A stretch of DNA of 64,000 nucleotides, from positions 5,465,397-5,529,396 of the forward strand of contig CM043798.1 in NCBI GenBank assembly GCA_023974075.1, read 5' to 3'. Source of the stretch: Chaenocephalus aceratus. Its lineage: Eukaryota > Chordata > Actinopteri > Perciformes > Channichthyidae. The translations under genes and the position numbers were made by a program. This document shows positions 21,204 to 31,560 of the stretch, piece after piece; the stretch's first letter is position 1; each line of letters begins with the position of its first letter. The notes under the pieces are model-generated. The model searched no databases. It was not told the origin of the DNA and saw nothing but the letters and a program-made list of their open reading frames with translations.

Positions 21204-21827
21204 ACTGCAATGGTGTCTTCACAGGTCTCACTAAAAAAATCTATTATAAAGCTGCAGCTGATTCAGAATGCCGCTGCTCGAGTCCTCACTAACATGAAGA
21301 AAGTGGATCACATCACTCCTGTTCTGAAGTCTTTACACTGGCTTCCTGTGTGTCAAATAATAGATTTCAAAATACTGCTGCTGGTTTAGGCCCAAAATAC
21401 ATTTCTGACCTCCTGCTAAATTATGAACCATCCATATCTCTCAGGTCTTCAGGGACTGGTCAGCTTTCTGTCCCCAGACTCAGAACTAAACATGGTAAAG
21501 CAGCGTTCAGTTATTATGCTCCAAATATCTGGAACAAGCTCCCAGAAACCTGCAGGTCCGCTGCAACTCTGACTACTTTTAAATCCAGGCTGAAGACTTT
21601 TCTTTTTGTCGCTGCTTTTAATTGAACAATTCATATCTTTGACTGCACTGTAACTTTTATCCATGTATTTTTTTCTTTTAATGTTTATTTTATTAGCTTT
21701 TCTTTTTAATGACTGATTTTAAATGCCATTTTCTTAATGTCTTTCATTTTTTGTAAAGCACTTTGAATTGCCTTGTGTTGAAAAGTGCTATATATAAACT
21801 TGCCTTGCCTTGCCTATCAGCGACGTG
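21204..21827 (+). pseudogene. L2 ORF2 C-terminus and 3' end
   Basis: After the Ngaro insertion the L2 frame continues: LIQNAAARVLTN, KVDHITPVLKSLHWLPVCQ and, after a deletion, GLGPKYISDLLLNYEPS and YYAPNIWNKLPETCRSA, ending near 21625. A deletion near 21385 removes about 18 bp relative to the copy at 37427. It lies between two GGTTTA motifs, so slippage is likely. The 3' untranslated part ends at CTTGCCTTGCCTTGCCT. The C-terminal region is conserved in L2/CR1-clade LINEs but has no known enzymatic activity. Confidence 0.85.
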
Positions 21828-22695
21828 CAGTCAGGGGAGGCAGAGCCTCACCGGTCATACTCCAATGTAAGGGAAAAACAACTATAAGAAAAACTAAATA
21901 GTAATAATAATAAAATGTCTCCACTGATCTGTGTTGTAAATGTGATTTATGTATGATTCCAATCGCTTTTTATAGTCAAAATCAGCAAATTTGCCGAGCT
22001 CCGCTACAACTACGGGTAGCGATGAGAAGTGAGGCAGGGACGAGCTCTGCCTCTCGTAAGCCCACAGTAACTGGCTGGAGCGCGGGCACTAATTTAACGC
22101 GGGCACTTATTTTGTGAGCGCGCTCAAGCCAGTTACTGTGGGGTGAGGTGAGGAACATTTATCCTCGCCATCTATAGTCTCTAAATAACTTATTTCACAT
22201 ATATATGATATTTAAGCTCGCTGGTCTCATCATACAACGGCAATGAAAAAAGCACCAGGGGAGGTAGCCACAACCTCTGCCGCACTAAAGGGGGCGCAAA
22301 TGAACCCACAGGTTCTTGTTGCTACTGTTATTCTGCGCAGAGACAGTAGACGCAAACAACAAACTAGACTTTTGAAACTACAGGAAGATAAGGAGGACTT
22401 TTACAAAAAAGTAATAGAGATTGTTGTCCAGAAAGATAGCATGTACTTCATCTTCAAGTCAAGGTAAGACCCCAATTGTAATGAAAATGGGATCTTACTA
22501 AGAAAGAACAATCCAATATTTAGATTTTGGGTATCCTTTTGTTGAGCGGTCTGTTTAAAATGAATCGAAGCATCAGACTAAAAAAGCTTTTGAAAATAAC
22601 CGAATATTTCGATTAAGGTCAAAATATAATATTTGTAAATATTACTCTGAAAGAGTCAGTGCCTCACCAGCCATGAACCTCACCGCACGTCACTG
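21828..22695. mobile_element. hAT-like element, 868 bp
   Basis: Ends CAGCGACGTGCAGT (left) and the reverse complement of CAGTGACGTGCGGT (right) form near-perfect inverted repeats. The 8-bp flanks TTGCCTAT and CTGCCCAT match at 6 of 8 bases, consistent with a decayed 8-bp hAT target duplication. An inner frame at 22243-22467 (RDSRRKQQTRLLKLQEDKED) has no domain I recognise. The element sits exactly at the 3' end of the L2 tail. Confidence 0.65.
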
Positions 22696-22699
22696 CTGC

Positions 22700-23105
22700 C
22701 CATATACTACGTCTTTCCCCTATTCATTTCTATTGACGGCCATGTAAAGTTGGCATCAACCCTCACGGGGTGAAAACAGTATTATGAGTCTCAAAGTTCT
22801 CATAATAAAACCGGAAGTATTCCCCTCACTGTCAAATGATTTCATAGTGATATCAGTACTGATCCACTAAAAAACATCAGTTTATCCTTGTTAATTACAC
22901 AACATTGATTGGTTTAAATTGTGTACAATGCTTTTGTGTTTTTAACCTTCGATTTGGAGAAACAAATAGTTTTTTGGGCGTTTAGGATGGCCGAAGACAC
23001 TACACTACCCATAATCCTCAGCTATCGTTTGGGACTACAACATTCGCTTTGCTTGACAAACCCCGTGATTAGTCCTCAAGCTCTGTGATTGGATGTTGGA
23101 GTGGC
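22700..23105 (-). repeat. Dispersed repeat family R1, copy 3 (left arm of a large inverted repeat)
   Basis: Reverse complement of 25600-25990. Shared blocks include TAAAGTTGGCATCAACCCTC, TCATAATAAAACC, TTTCATAGTGATATCAGTAC and TTATCCTTGTTAATTACACAAC. Together with 25600-26175 it forms a pair of arms about 350 bp long separated by about 2.6 kb. Confidence 0.7.
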
Positions 23106-23423
23106 AGTGGGCCAAGGTTACGCCGAGCTTCAAGCAGCTCTTTGAAATGGAATAAATCCACAGCAGACTATCCAAAACTGGATTCGAACGGGTACAGCCC
23201 CCCCCCCCCAGAACTACACATGCTGGCTAATTGTGTTTCACAACATGTTCTATGGCACGTCTCTACTGGGAATTGTAGTTTTAAAAGACGTTTTCGTATA
23301 TTCCCCATAATTATAAGTTGCCAGTATTAAACTGTGTACACCCCTGGAGGTTTAGGGGATAGGAAACACTCAAATTTAAAACATATAATTAATAAATGGA
23401 TGAAAATTGCTTGTGTCCATAAT

Positions 23424-24268
23424 CAGGGTATATGCAGGAATCCTGAAGTCAATTTTAATACCTTTTAAGACCTTTTTTAAGACCCTTTCCATACATTTTA
23501 AGACCTCATCGCAACTTCGAGTTCTAACCGGTTACATTGGCGACACACTTTACCTCACATTTACTATATTGATTGTAAGATAGCACAGCTATGTTAAGAC
23601 TTTTCTTGTTCTTAATATAGACTATATTTAGGGTCGATATGTGTTGACCATAGACTGTATATATATATATGTGTGTTGACCTTACTTTAAAATAGCAGAT
23701 CTCTGTGACCGGATATAGTTTGGCTTAGACCCCGGCCCCACGAGGACGCATACAGTAAAACACATACGCAAATGCAAAAAAGTCTTCCGTTCACACGCAT
23801 TTGATTCATTAACGTGTCCGTTCACACTAGACTGCTGGAAATGCTGGAAACGCTGTAGTACATATGCCAGGCCTGTAAGTGGCGCTGCTGCCGCCACAAA
23901 ATACACGAAAAGCAGCGAAGAAGACCCCGGAGCATGGTTGCGGTGGACGCAGGGTGGACGGCGTGTTCTCCTGCTGTATATCTGTAGTCCACCAGCAGAT
24001 AAACGCCCCCCCCCCCCCCCCACAGAGCGGAGCAAGGCAATGAAACTTAAAATAAGAAGCAGCATTTTATGGCACGCTATGCATGGGGCCACCTTGAGGG
24101 GGTTTCCCGACATGTTGTTTCAATAAATTAAAGGGTGTTTCATGTTGTCGTTGCTGTGGACCTTCTTAATACCTTGGAGAATGCCGTTTAATACTTTTGA
24201 ATAGTCTTAATTTTCGCTAAATTGATTTATCAACTTTTAATACTTTTTAAGACCCCGCGGACACCCTG
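23424..24268. mobile_element. hAT-like non-autonomous element, 845 bp
   Basis: The left end is CAGGGTATATGCAGGAATCC and the right end reads, in reverse complement, CAGGGTGTCCGCGGGGTC. Both ends continue into AAGACC/TTAATAC-rich subterminal sequence. The pentamer ATAAT lies directly outside both ends (23419-23423 and 24269-24273). A hAT-type family is my best guess, although 5 bp is short for a hAT duplication. There is a run of about 16 C near 24007. It is nested between the two R1 arms. Confidence 0.6.
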
Positions 24269-24273
24269 ATAAT

Positions 24274-25599
24274 GGGCAGCATTAATATATACCCACATGA
24301 CAGCTGAGGTCAGAAGAGCTTTATTTAACAGCTGGTCTGATGTCTGTGACCCCTCCTGTTGTTAATTGATAAGCCTGAAACATGCAATTGTCAAGGTTCA
24401 GAGGCACATTTTGCAAATATGGCAGTAGCCATCAATCATCTTAAGATAAGATAAGATATACTTTATTGATCCCAAGTTGGGAAATGTTTTTGTTACAGCA
24501 GCATACTACTTTGTTCTACTCCACTACAATTCAGAGGTTAACCTGGTATTTTTACTCCACTACATGTATTTGAGTTGCTTTACAGATTCTGATTAATGAT
24601 GTGAAATATAAACAACCCTTAAATCAGACTTTAGTTACACCTGAGTAAAATTCAGGGAAGGTGATTGTCAAGTGCCAAAATAAACTATGCAATATATTGG
24701 ACGTTAAGTACTTTGTCAGGCTTAATATTTATCTCTAGATACCCCCAAAGTGTTTTTATTATTCAAAAGAAGACCTTCACTTAAAGTATTCTTTAATGTT
24801 TAAATACAGCCTTATTAGTTTGTCTGTTTTGCACATCCTCCTATTAATATCTTTGGACGTCCTGCACTAAACTGTTTTATTGTAGAGATCACTTACAGTA
24901 TCTTTTTGATATTTTCTATTCTATATTTCTATCATTCTACTTTCCCCCTATTTTGTATGTAGGCTACTCTTAATATTTAAATGTCAAATGCCATAATAAC
25001 TTTGTATTTTTAGTGTAGGACACTTGTGTATGTATAACATCTGAAGATGTGTAGTTTTATTCATGTTTTCACATAATTTTACAGGACATTGCAATATTAT
25101 TTCACATATTGTAGTTCTACACATTAATATCTGAGGTATATCCGTCATTTAATGGTAAGCTATTGAAATTCATATTCCATAGATGTGTCTCCCATCACCC
25201 AAAACCCCTGACTATTCTCTCAACTCAGTATTTACATTCTTTAATTCAAAGAAAATCAGTAATATCTTTAAAAACTACAAGTCCTTTTCTATAAGCTGTG
25301 CACCGTTATGGTGTAAATATAACCAATCTACCAATTCGATCAAATATAAAAGTCAGCCGAATTACTATTGATACTGCAAGGAGACTGTTGTGTATTGTGT
25401 GAAGATAAATGTTTAATTGCTGTCATATATTCAGTTTCGGTGGCATTTCTTCCAGTTTGTCCAAAGGTCTTCTAATCAGGGTTCTATAAATAGAGAACTA
25501 CGGGAGATGTGTAATATTTAATGCAGCCGAACCGTGTATTACAATGCCGTTATGTGATGACTTTCAAAGAAAAAAGCAAGCACACTCAGAATAAAGTAT
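24274..25599. other. Spacer between R1 arms, no gene
   Basis: AT-rich intron sequence. AAGATAAGATAAGATATACTTTATTGATCCC at about 24443-24475 resembles a widespread teleost retroelement tail, split here only for recognition and not assigned. Nothing else is recognisable. Confidence 0.4.
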
Positions 25600-26175
25600 T
25601 TTTTTCGGATTTCACATCGCATAAACACCATATCCCAAGGTCCATTGTGTCTAAAACATCCAATCACCGAGCATCAACGATAGCTGAGGATTATGGGTAG
25701 TTCGATGTTTTAGCCTATCAAAACCTCTGAAAAAATAAATGTGTCTCTCAGAATCAAAAGTGAAAAATCTATGGGAAAAACACAAAAGCAGTGTACACAA
25801 TTTATGTTGTGTAATTAACAAGGATAAACTGATGTGTTTTAGTGGATGAGTACTGCAGATATCACTGTGAAATCATTTGACAGTGAGGGAAATATGGTTT
25901 TATTATGAAAACTTCAAGACTGGAAATACAGTTTTCACCCGGTGAGGGTTGACGCTAACTTTACATAGGGGGAAAGACATACACGTTCTCCTGGCGAGAC
26001 CTCAAATAATCTTCGTAATATCTATCAAACTATAGATCCTACACATCCACTGGACGTGGATTCTAAAAGTACAGTATACACTTCTCGCTAGAAATCTAAT
26101 CAAAAAGCATTTTAATGGCCAAACTATTCTACAATTTAGGATGTTCCAGAGAAGGTTATTTGCTGCAAATTGTTG
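25600..26175 (+). repeat. Dispersed repeat family R1, copy 2 (right arm, longest copy)
   Basis: This copy joins segments that occur separately elsewhere: CATCCAATCACCGAGC (also 1033-1135), the arm shared with 22700-23060, and ATAATCTTCGTAATATCTATC with following sequence (also 6245-6420). It is therefore the best template for the family consensus. No open frame is conserved between copies. Confidence 0.7.
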
Positions 26176-26594
26176 TTTCTTACACGACCACTAGAGGTGC
26201 TAAACTTGAAAACGTGACTATATGTCGTAATAAGCTGTTGAACAATTGACCTATTTGGTCGTATGAGTTGGAGGACTTGTTGACACAAACACACACATTC
26301 AATGCAGTGAGTTACCTCAGATTATCTTCAAGCACATTCCATCCCTTGATAAGAAAGCTTTTGAAGAGGTAGTGCAAAGCCATGATCATCTAAAGACTCC
26401 CATGCAAACTATGATTGTTTGTATGCAGAATAAGCTCTGTGTGAATAGGCTGCTTGATCTTCAACTGAATCTTGATTTGTTTTGTTAAGTCTTCACATCT
26501 TATTCATAACCCAAGCACTTGCTGTTTCCGATAACTGTTAAAATGGTCTCAATAAACTGTTGTGTACAATGCACTTGAGGTGAATACAACGTAC

Positions 26595-26722
26595 CACTCC
26601 TGAGCCACGTTTCATCCAAACAATGGTCAGAGAGGGGTTTCCTGTCCATGCACAGTTAAAAACCGCATCAGATCCCAGGTCCACCTGCAGAGACTGAGGC
26701 TCCGCCGCCATCCGGGGCCCAA
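26595..26722 (-). CDS. kirrel3: kirrel3-like exon encoding the first half of Ig domain 4
   Basis: This 128-bp exon encodes [20 protein letters not shown] and then [24 protein letters not shown] gives the first cysteine of Ig4, and W of IVWMK is the core tryptophan. The first two bases complete the codon left by the exon at 27696 (T|TT, Phe). The exon ends GSGV in phase 0 and joins VLSNKN of the exon at 5450. The acceptor is TGTCTTCCAG and the donor is GTACGT. The [15 protein letters not shown] block matches KIRREL3 rather than KIRREL1, as I recall those sequences. No stop or indel is seen. Confidence 0.93.
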
Positions 26723-27695
26723 CTGGAAGACATGCAAAAAAAGGATGTGTAATTATTTATAATTAACATTTAGGCAAACGTTACCTGAAGTATTTACAAT
26801 ATACTATATATTCATAGTCTTCTGTCAATAACTTGTAGGATGGAAGCTTTAACGTGTCGTAAGTGAATCCTTGATGAATAGCATCTCTACCAAAATGTTG
26901 GTAATAAACATATCAGAGAATCTTTTCTCGTAAATCTGTAAAAGGTTCTGTTAATAACAAAATATGTCTATCTTTGTAATCAAATAACAAAATGGTCTGT
27001 CTCTTTGTCTGTTTTTTGGACAGACGACAAAAGGTGTGGTTTTATTTTTCTGACATAATGATGTACTGTCTGAACCAAACCACCACCACCAATCCTACAG
27101 GTGGCATTGAACAATCTTATTTTGAATTGTACATGAAACCTATGGCTGATAAATATAGCATGTTGACTGAAACACAAGGTATTTTTTCAGTGGGAGAGGT
27201 TAAGAGATGCAGCTTCCAAGCCTCATTTTGATTTATATAGTTAGTACTAACAGAAACACATAGCTACTTATTATGCAGAATGACATCATTGAACTGGCAC
27301 TGACAGCGACTTCAGAAAATAGCGATCACATGCAAATTAGAAGGATGTTTACTGTTTCCACTGCAATGTGCATTCCCATATAGGTTTTTGGATGTACATT
27401 TCCTAGAACATGCAATGACATTTTATTGAAGTAGAGGGTAGAGTATATATAGTATTATGTTGATCTGTTTAGGTTAAATGCTACAAATAGTACAGTGCAC
27501 CCACAGTTTATACCCCCTGCATGACTTGTGAGTGGTTTATAAATGTAATGCTTCTTTCAATAATCAGAGGAATTATCAAGTTTCCTTACAAAACATAGCT
27601 GGGAAAACAAATCAGTTGTTCATAAATGCATGTTATGACATATATATGTACACAAAACACATATGTGTCATGTATCTCAGCCGGTCTGCACTCAC
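26723..27695. other. Short kirrel3 intron
   Basis: A 973-bp intron between the Ig3 and Ig4 exons with no recognisable transposon or gene. It is the only intron in the window below 1.2 kb other than that between the exons at 1660 and 3019. Confidence 0.7.
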
Positions 27696-27844
27696 AGTAG
27701 ACGTCCACGTTCCGGCTGATGTTGGTGTTGCCCAGCGCGTTGGTGACCTCACAGGAAACAGGCTCCGTGAAGAAAGAGTGATCCACAACGACCTCATAGG
27801 TGTCACCATGTACGTCTAAAATCCCGTTAATGCCTTTAGCCCAT
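27696..27844 (-). CDS. kirrel3: kirrel3-like exon encoding the second half of Ig domain 3
   Basis: This 149-bp exon encodes WAKGINGILDVHGDTYEVVV followed by DHSFFTEPVSCEVTNALGNT and NISRNVDVY. EPVSCEVTNALG holds the second cysteine of Ig3 and is a strong KIRREL3 match. The first base completes the Arg codon begun in the exon at 52195 (AG|A), giving Y-Y-R-W-A-K. The last T starts the Phe codon finished at 26722. The acceptor is TGATTATTTCAG and the donor is GTGAGT. The intron upstream in the transcript is 24.3 kb, filled with the ISL2EU/DIRS nest and several hAT elements. Confidence 0.93.
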
Positions 27845-29007
27845 CTGAAATAATCAGAAACAGAGCAGATCAGTGGCTTAATCAAAGGAAACACATGCAT
27901 ATTCATTTAACAAAGTATTTTTCTATAAATATGAATCTGATGTGGACATTAGGATCTTTGGAGAGTCGGTTTACTAGGAGTCGTTAACATATATAACATA
28001 TTTGATTAAGACTTAGCTCATATTTATTTACATTACAATAATAATAACCATAATAATTGTAGTTTACCCAAAGCTGAATTCAATTATAAGCAATAAAAAA
28101 CAACCAGTCTTGACTGTGTTCAATTTTGGAGTACAAAAGAAAATTGTAGGTATCACAAAATAAATGACTGCACAAATAAATGAATAAATATGGAAATAAA
28201 TAAATACATTCTGGAATAAACAAACAAACAAAAGAATAAATAAATGAAAGAACATAAGCTGAAAATAAAAAACAAAACAGTCCTAACCCCAATTTAGTAT
28301 CATGCATACGTACATTTATCTATAACACATGTATTACAGGTTGTAGGCAGCAGCAGGTAGTAAAGTGAAGTAAATACAATCTGCTACCGTGCTGTTAACC
28401 TGTTAAGCCCCGAGCCTGTTTTTCAGGTCTCAGGCTCGAAAATGACATTCCCAGAACAAATGACCATAACCCTTCTAAAAGGGTTACATTAATAATATTT
28501 TTTCGCAAAGCAAGGTTACACCTGTGAGTTGGATGTAGAAGTGTCAGAATAAATATAGATATTTTTATTTTAAAGTAAATTCAAATTGAACACAGTAAAA
28601 AAATGTAAATTATTGTGTCCGTCCAAAAAAAAAAAAGTCTTATAGTGAAAAACCACCCTTGAATGATGGGATGGTAGACTAAAAGCTTTAGGAATCCAAA
28701 CTACAACATATAATAAGCACCCTGTATCAAGATCGATGCAAAACAAGTGACATTTGATCTTTGAAAAAAAAACTTCTGTGGTCATTTGGGTGGATTTTCC
28801 ATATCTCTGGCCCCCCTTGGTCGATTTTGATGATTGACATCTCTTTCTAACCATCAGAGCCAATGGAATCGAGGGGAACTCCCACATACACACACACATT
28901 ACCAAATAAGGAGTGAGAGTGACGCATAGCCAAAACCGGAAGCTGCTATAACTCTGGTGGCTACCATTAGCGGCTATTACTCTCCGATTTGTACACACAA
29001 ATGGAAT
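27845..29007. other. Intron stretch left of the ISL2EU-like element
   Basis: AT-rich sequence with tandem AAATAAATAAA-type simple repeats (28150-28270). There is a TTAAGCCCCGAGCCTG motif near 28407 and TTTTTCAGGTCTCAGGCTCG follows; I recall it as a dispersed fish repeat but cannot classify it. No gene is supported. Confidence 0.4.
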
Positions 29008-29559
29008 AGAGAACCGCAGTGACGCGTCGTAAAACCCGGAAGTAAGTTAGCATTTTTAGTACTTCCGGTTCCTTCGTCAAAAAGCAATGCATTTTCTCCA
29101 TAGGGTTTTGGAAAATAGCTCGAAATAAGGTCTGTGGTTGACACAAATTTAAGAGATAAATCACGTTTTGTTCTACGACATTAAATACATCAGCAGTGAC
29201 CCCACTGGTGATTTTTGAAGAGTTTACGTGTCTGAAAAACGATGGTTGTTACCGAGTGGCTGAATAGGACTACAGAAATTGTCGAGGCCGTTGTACGTCA
29301 TTACGCCGAACACGTACTGTAAACACTCCCGCTAAGTTTGTTTTCCCCCGTGTTCTGCTTGAAAGCAAGTACCTGCATGTCTTTAGTATCTGTATATCTA
29401 TATCTGACCATTAGAATCTGTATTTTTGAAATTGTCGTTTTTAACACCGTAGTTTTACAAATTATAGAATAATTAATTACCAGTGTTTTCCAATTTTACT
29501 CGGCAGTTCGTTTCGTTAGCTAACGTTATCTAAAGCTAGCGCTACTAGTTAGCTACGCA

Positions 29560-29672
29560 ATGGTTTGTTGCTTTGCTCCGGGTTGCAGCCACAGGTCTTC
29601 GCATGAAACGTGCTCGTTCTATCGTTTCCCGGCCAATGTTTTCCAAAGGAGAGTCTGGATTCGTGCCATGAG
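29560..29672 (+). pseudogene. THAP-domain exon 1 of the ISL2EU-like element
   Basis: An ATG opens the frame MVCCFAPGCSHRSSHETCSF and then YRFPANVFQRRVWIRAM, followed by the donor GTAAGC. C-x4-C-S spacing, CSFYRFP and the W in RRVWIRA are typical of THAP zinc-finger DNA-binding domains (C2CH type). In DNA transposons this domain lets the transposase bind its own terminal repeats. The exon ends in phase 2 (AG) and fits the exon at 36303. The intron now contains the complete DIRS element. The C-terminal C-x2-H ligands and the catalytic domain are not found, so the gene is broken. Confidence 0.8.
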
Positions 29673-29890
29673 GTAAGCTGACGTTACATTTTTGTCCATG
29701 TCACGGTGAAATGCAAATGATGGATAGTGACTGTATCGCCGTTTTAAAGATGGCGCTGATGAAAAGACCGCAACATAAGTAAAGATAATGAATACATCCT
29801 ATTAAAACCTGTGTGGCTTATATGATAAGTCTAATTAGTACAAGCAGCATAACGTTTCACCGTGTAACTAAAGATTGTAGTCAGGGAAAT

Positions 29891-30095
29891 CTAGGGTTAC
29901 GTATGGTAACCCAGCTTCTATGAGTATAGACGCAGCCCTCTAAGGCTATCGCTATTGGGTAAACCCCACTGCACGTGTGCAGCACTGACAGACTTATTCC
30001 ACGCCCACCTACGACGTGGGCCCCACCTCCGGGCTCACTTCCGTATAAATAGGAAGGAGGCCCTACAATCCGCTCCCACAGCTTTTCTTCAGCTA
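29891..30095. repeat. DIRS left inverted terminal repeat
   Basis: From CCCTCTAAGGCTATCGCTATTGG onward (29936; split here as CCCTCTAAGG CTATCGCTAT) it is the inverse of the right end with very few differences. The outermost 45 bp (CTAGGGTTACGTATGGTAAC ...) are unlike the right end but match the internal complementary region. A TATAAATA box is at 30044-30051. Confidence 0.88.
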
Positions 30096-30118
30096 TTCGC
30101 GGCACCAGTGGGGCCCGA

Positions 30119-30222
30119 ACCTTAGAGGGCTGCGCCTATACTCATAGAAGCTGGGTTACCATACGTAACCCTAGTCCTATTTCGTATAAGGCTTCGCCCT
30201 CTAAGGCTATCGCTATTGGGTT
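30119..30222. repeat. DIRS internal complementary region (ICR)
   Basis: The left half (30119-30174) ends ATACGTAACCCTAG and is the reverse complement of the left element end. The right half (30175-30222) starts TCCTATTTCGTATAAGG and is the reverse complement of the right end. In DIRS replication this region templates the junction that closes the circle. Confidence 0.85.
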
Positions 30223-30554
30223 AAGGGCGAAGCAGGATGTAGTCCACGCCCCACTGGTTCCGTCCGTTACCAGAAGCACAAAACACACCTACTCAGTTAA
30301 TAACCCATGCCCATTTCGCCGTGCGTAAATGGAGCATCACGTTCCCAGGGAATATAGCATTTCCAAAATGAATATTTCCCCATCAAGGAACGAAAGGAGG
30401 CTTACTCGGGCTACCTGTCGTTTATAAAGTAGAGTTTTTAAGTCTTACTTGTTAAAAACGATCAAGAGAGGGGAGCAACGGCCGCTTTCTACATGCCGAC
30501 AGGCAGGAGAGAGGCCTGCAATTTGAAAACCCCGATATTCCTCAATCTGGCAGA

Positions 30555-31560
30555 CTATTCAGTACTGAGTGTGTCAGAGAGGAATGGGAGACATCCCTCA
30601 AATAAAAACGAATAGGGTGAAGACCAAGATGCAGCAGTGCAAATGTCTTCCACTGTCATTCCTCCGAACAATGCCGTAGAAGTAGATATTCTCCTGGTGC
30701 TGTGCGCTTTAATGTTCTCCGGGGGATCCAACCCAGAGGAAACATACGCCTGTGACACCGCCTCACCCAGCCAGTGTGACAGGCGCTGTGCCGATAGAGG
30801 CTGCCCTACTGAGCGCTCTCTGAAATGCACAAACAGACGCTGGAATTTGCGTAAAGCAGCCGTGCGTGCAACATAGCATGCCAGCGCGCGCACGGGACGG
30901 AGGAGATGAGATGTGGCTTCTTCCTCTGATGTGTGAGGCGGAGGAAAGAAGCCCTCCAAAGTTATCACTCTCGATCTGAACGAGCTTGTGATCACCTTCG
31001 GCATAAACGCCGGGTTCGGGCGTAACACAGCTGAGCTACCATCTCCTTGGATCTGGAGACATGACGGAGCCACAGAGAGAGCAGACAAATCACTCACCCT
31101 TTTAGCTGATGTCAGAGCCAGGAGCAGCGCTACCTTGGCTGACAGAAACTTCAGGGGAACTTGATCCAGCGGTTCAAAATGGGCTTTACCTAGTGCGCAC
31201 AGCACTACAGCCAAATCCCATTGAGGCGCTAAAGCGCATGATACCGGTCTGAGTCTCTGTACTCCTCGTAGGAAACGTTTTGTCAGCGGGTGACTAAACA
31301 CCGTGCTGACCCCAAACCCTACATGGCATGACGAGATGGCAGCCGCATACGTTTTTATCGTGCTATGGGCCAATTTCCTGTCCAGCAACAGCTGGAGGAA
31401 TGACAGCACGAGAGGCAGGGGACACGCCACGGGGTCCACGCCTACACACCATCGTTGGAACGCCGTCCATTTGGTTGTGTACAACGCCCTGGTGGACGTG
31501 GCTCTGGATCCCTGAATAGTCCTCACAACATCTTGAGAGAGGCCGAGCCCCTCTAAGTGT
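30555..31560 (-). pseudogene. DIRS tyrosine recombinase
   Basis: The C-terminal ~320 residues of a very long frame (30555-34064, 1169 codons) form a tyrosine recombinase. SRATSTRALYTTKWTAFQRW and STIKTYAAAISS look like the core-binding part; LTSAKRVSDLSAL contains the box I Arg and AHSTRRISTSTALF contains H-x-x-R. The expected Arg-Phe-Tyr segment after ASWSSPYSF is not in this frame. A small indel near 30600-30605 shifts the tail so that the catalytic tyrosine motif falls in another frame. The enzyme would integrate the circular cDNA; this copy cannot. The long N-terminal extension overlaps RT in a different frame and has no domain of its own. Confidence 0.85.

Larger units (their letters stand above)
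8228..21827 (+). mobile_element. L2-clade LINE, interrupted by two transposons
   Basis: Reading around two insertions gives one non-LTR retrotransposon: an ORF1 with an SGNH/esterase-like domain, an AP-endonuclease, a reverse transcriptase, the L2-type C-terminal region and a 3' end at a short GCCTT repeat. The C-terminal motif LIQNAAARVLTN and the tail are typical of L2/Maui-like fish LINEs. A second 5'-truncated copy of the same family lies at 37427-38509 and helps define the interruptions. The element has several stops and frameshifts and cannot be active. The left boundary is uncertain because no 5' landmark is visible. Confidence 0.85.

Noticed and set aside
23682..24113. 143-residue minus-strand frame
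   Set aside because: It lies within a hAT-like element, includes a glycine run from a poly-C tract and matches no transposase motif.
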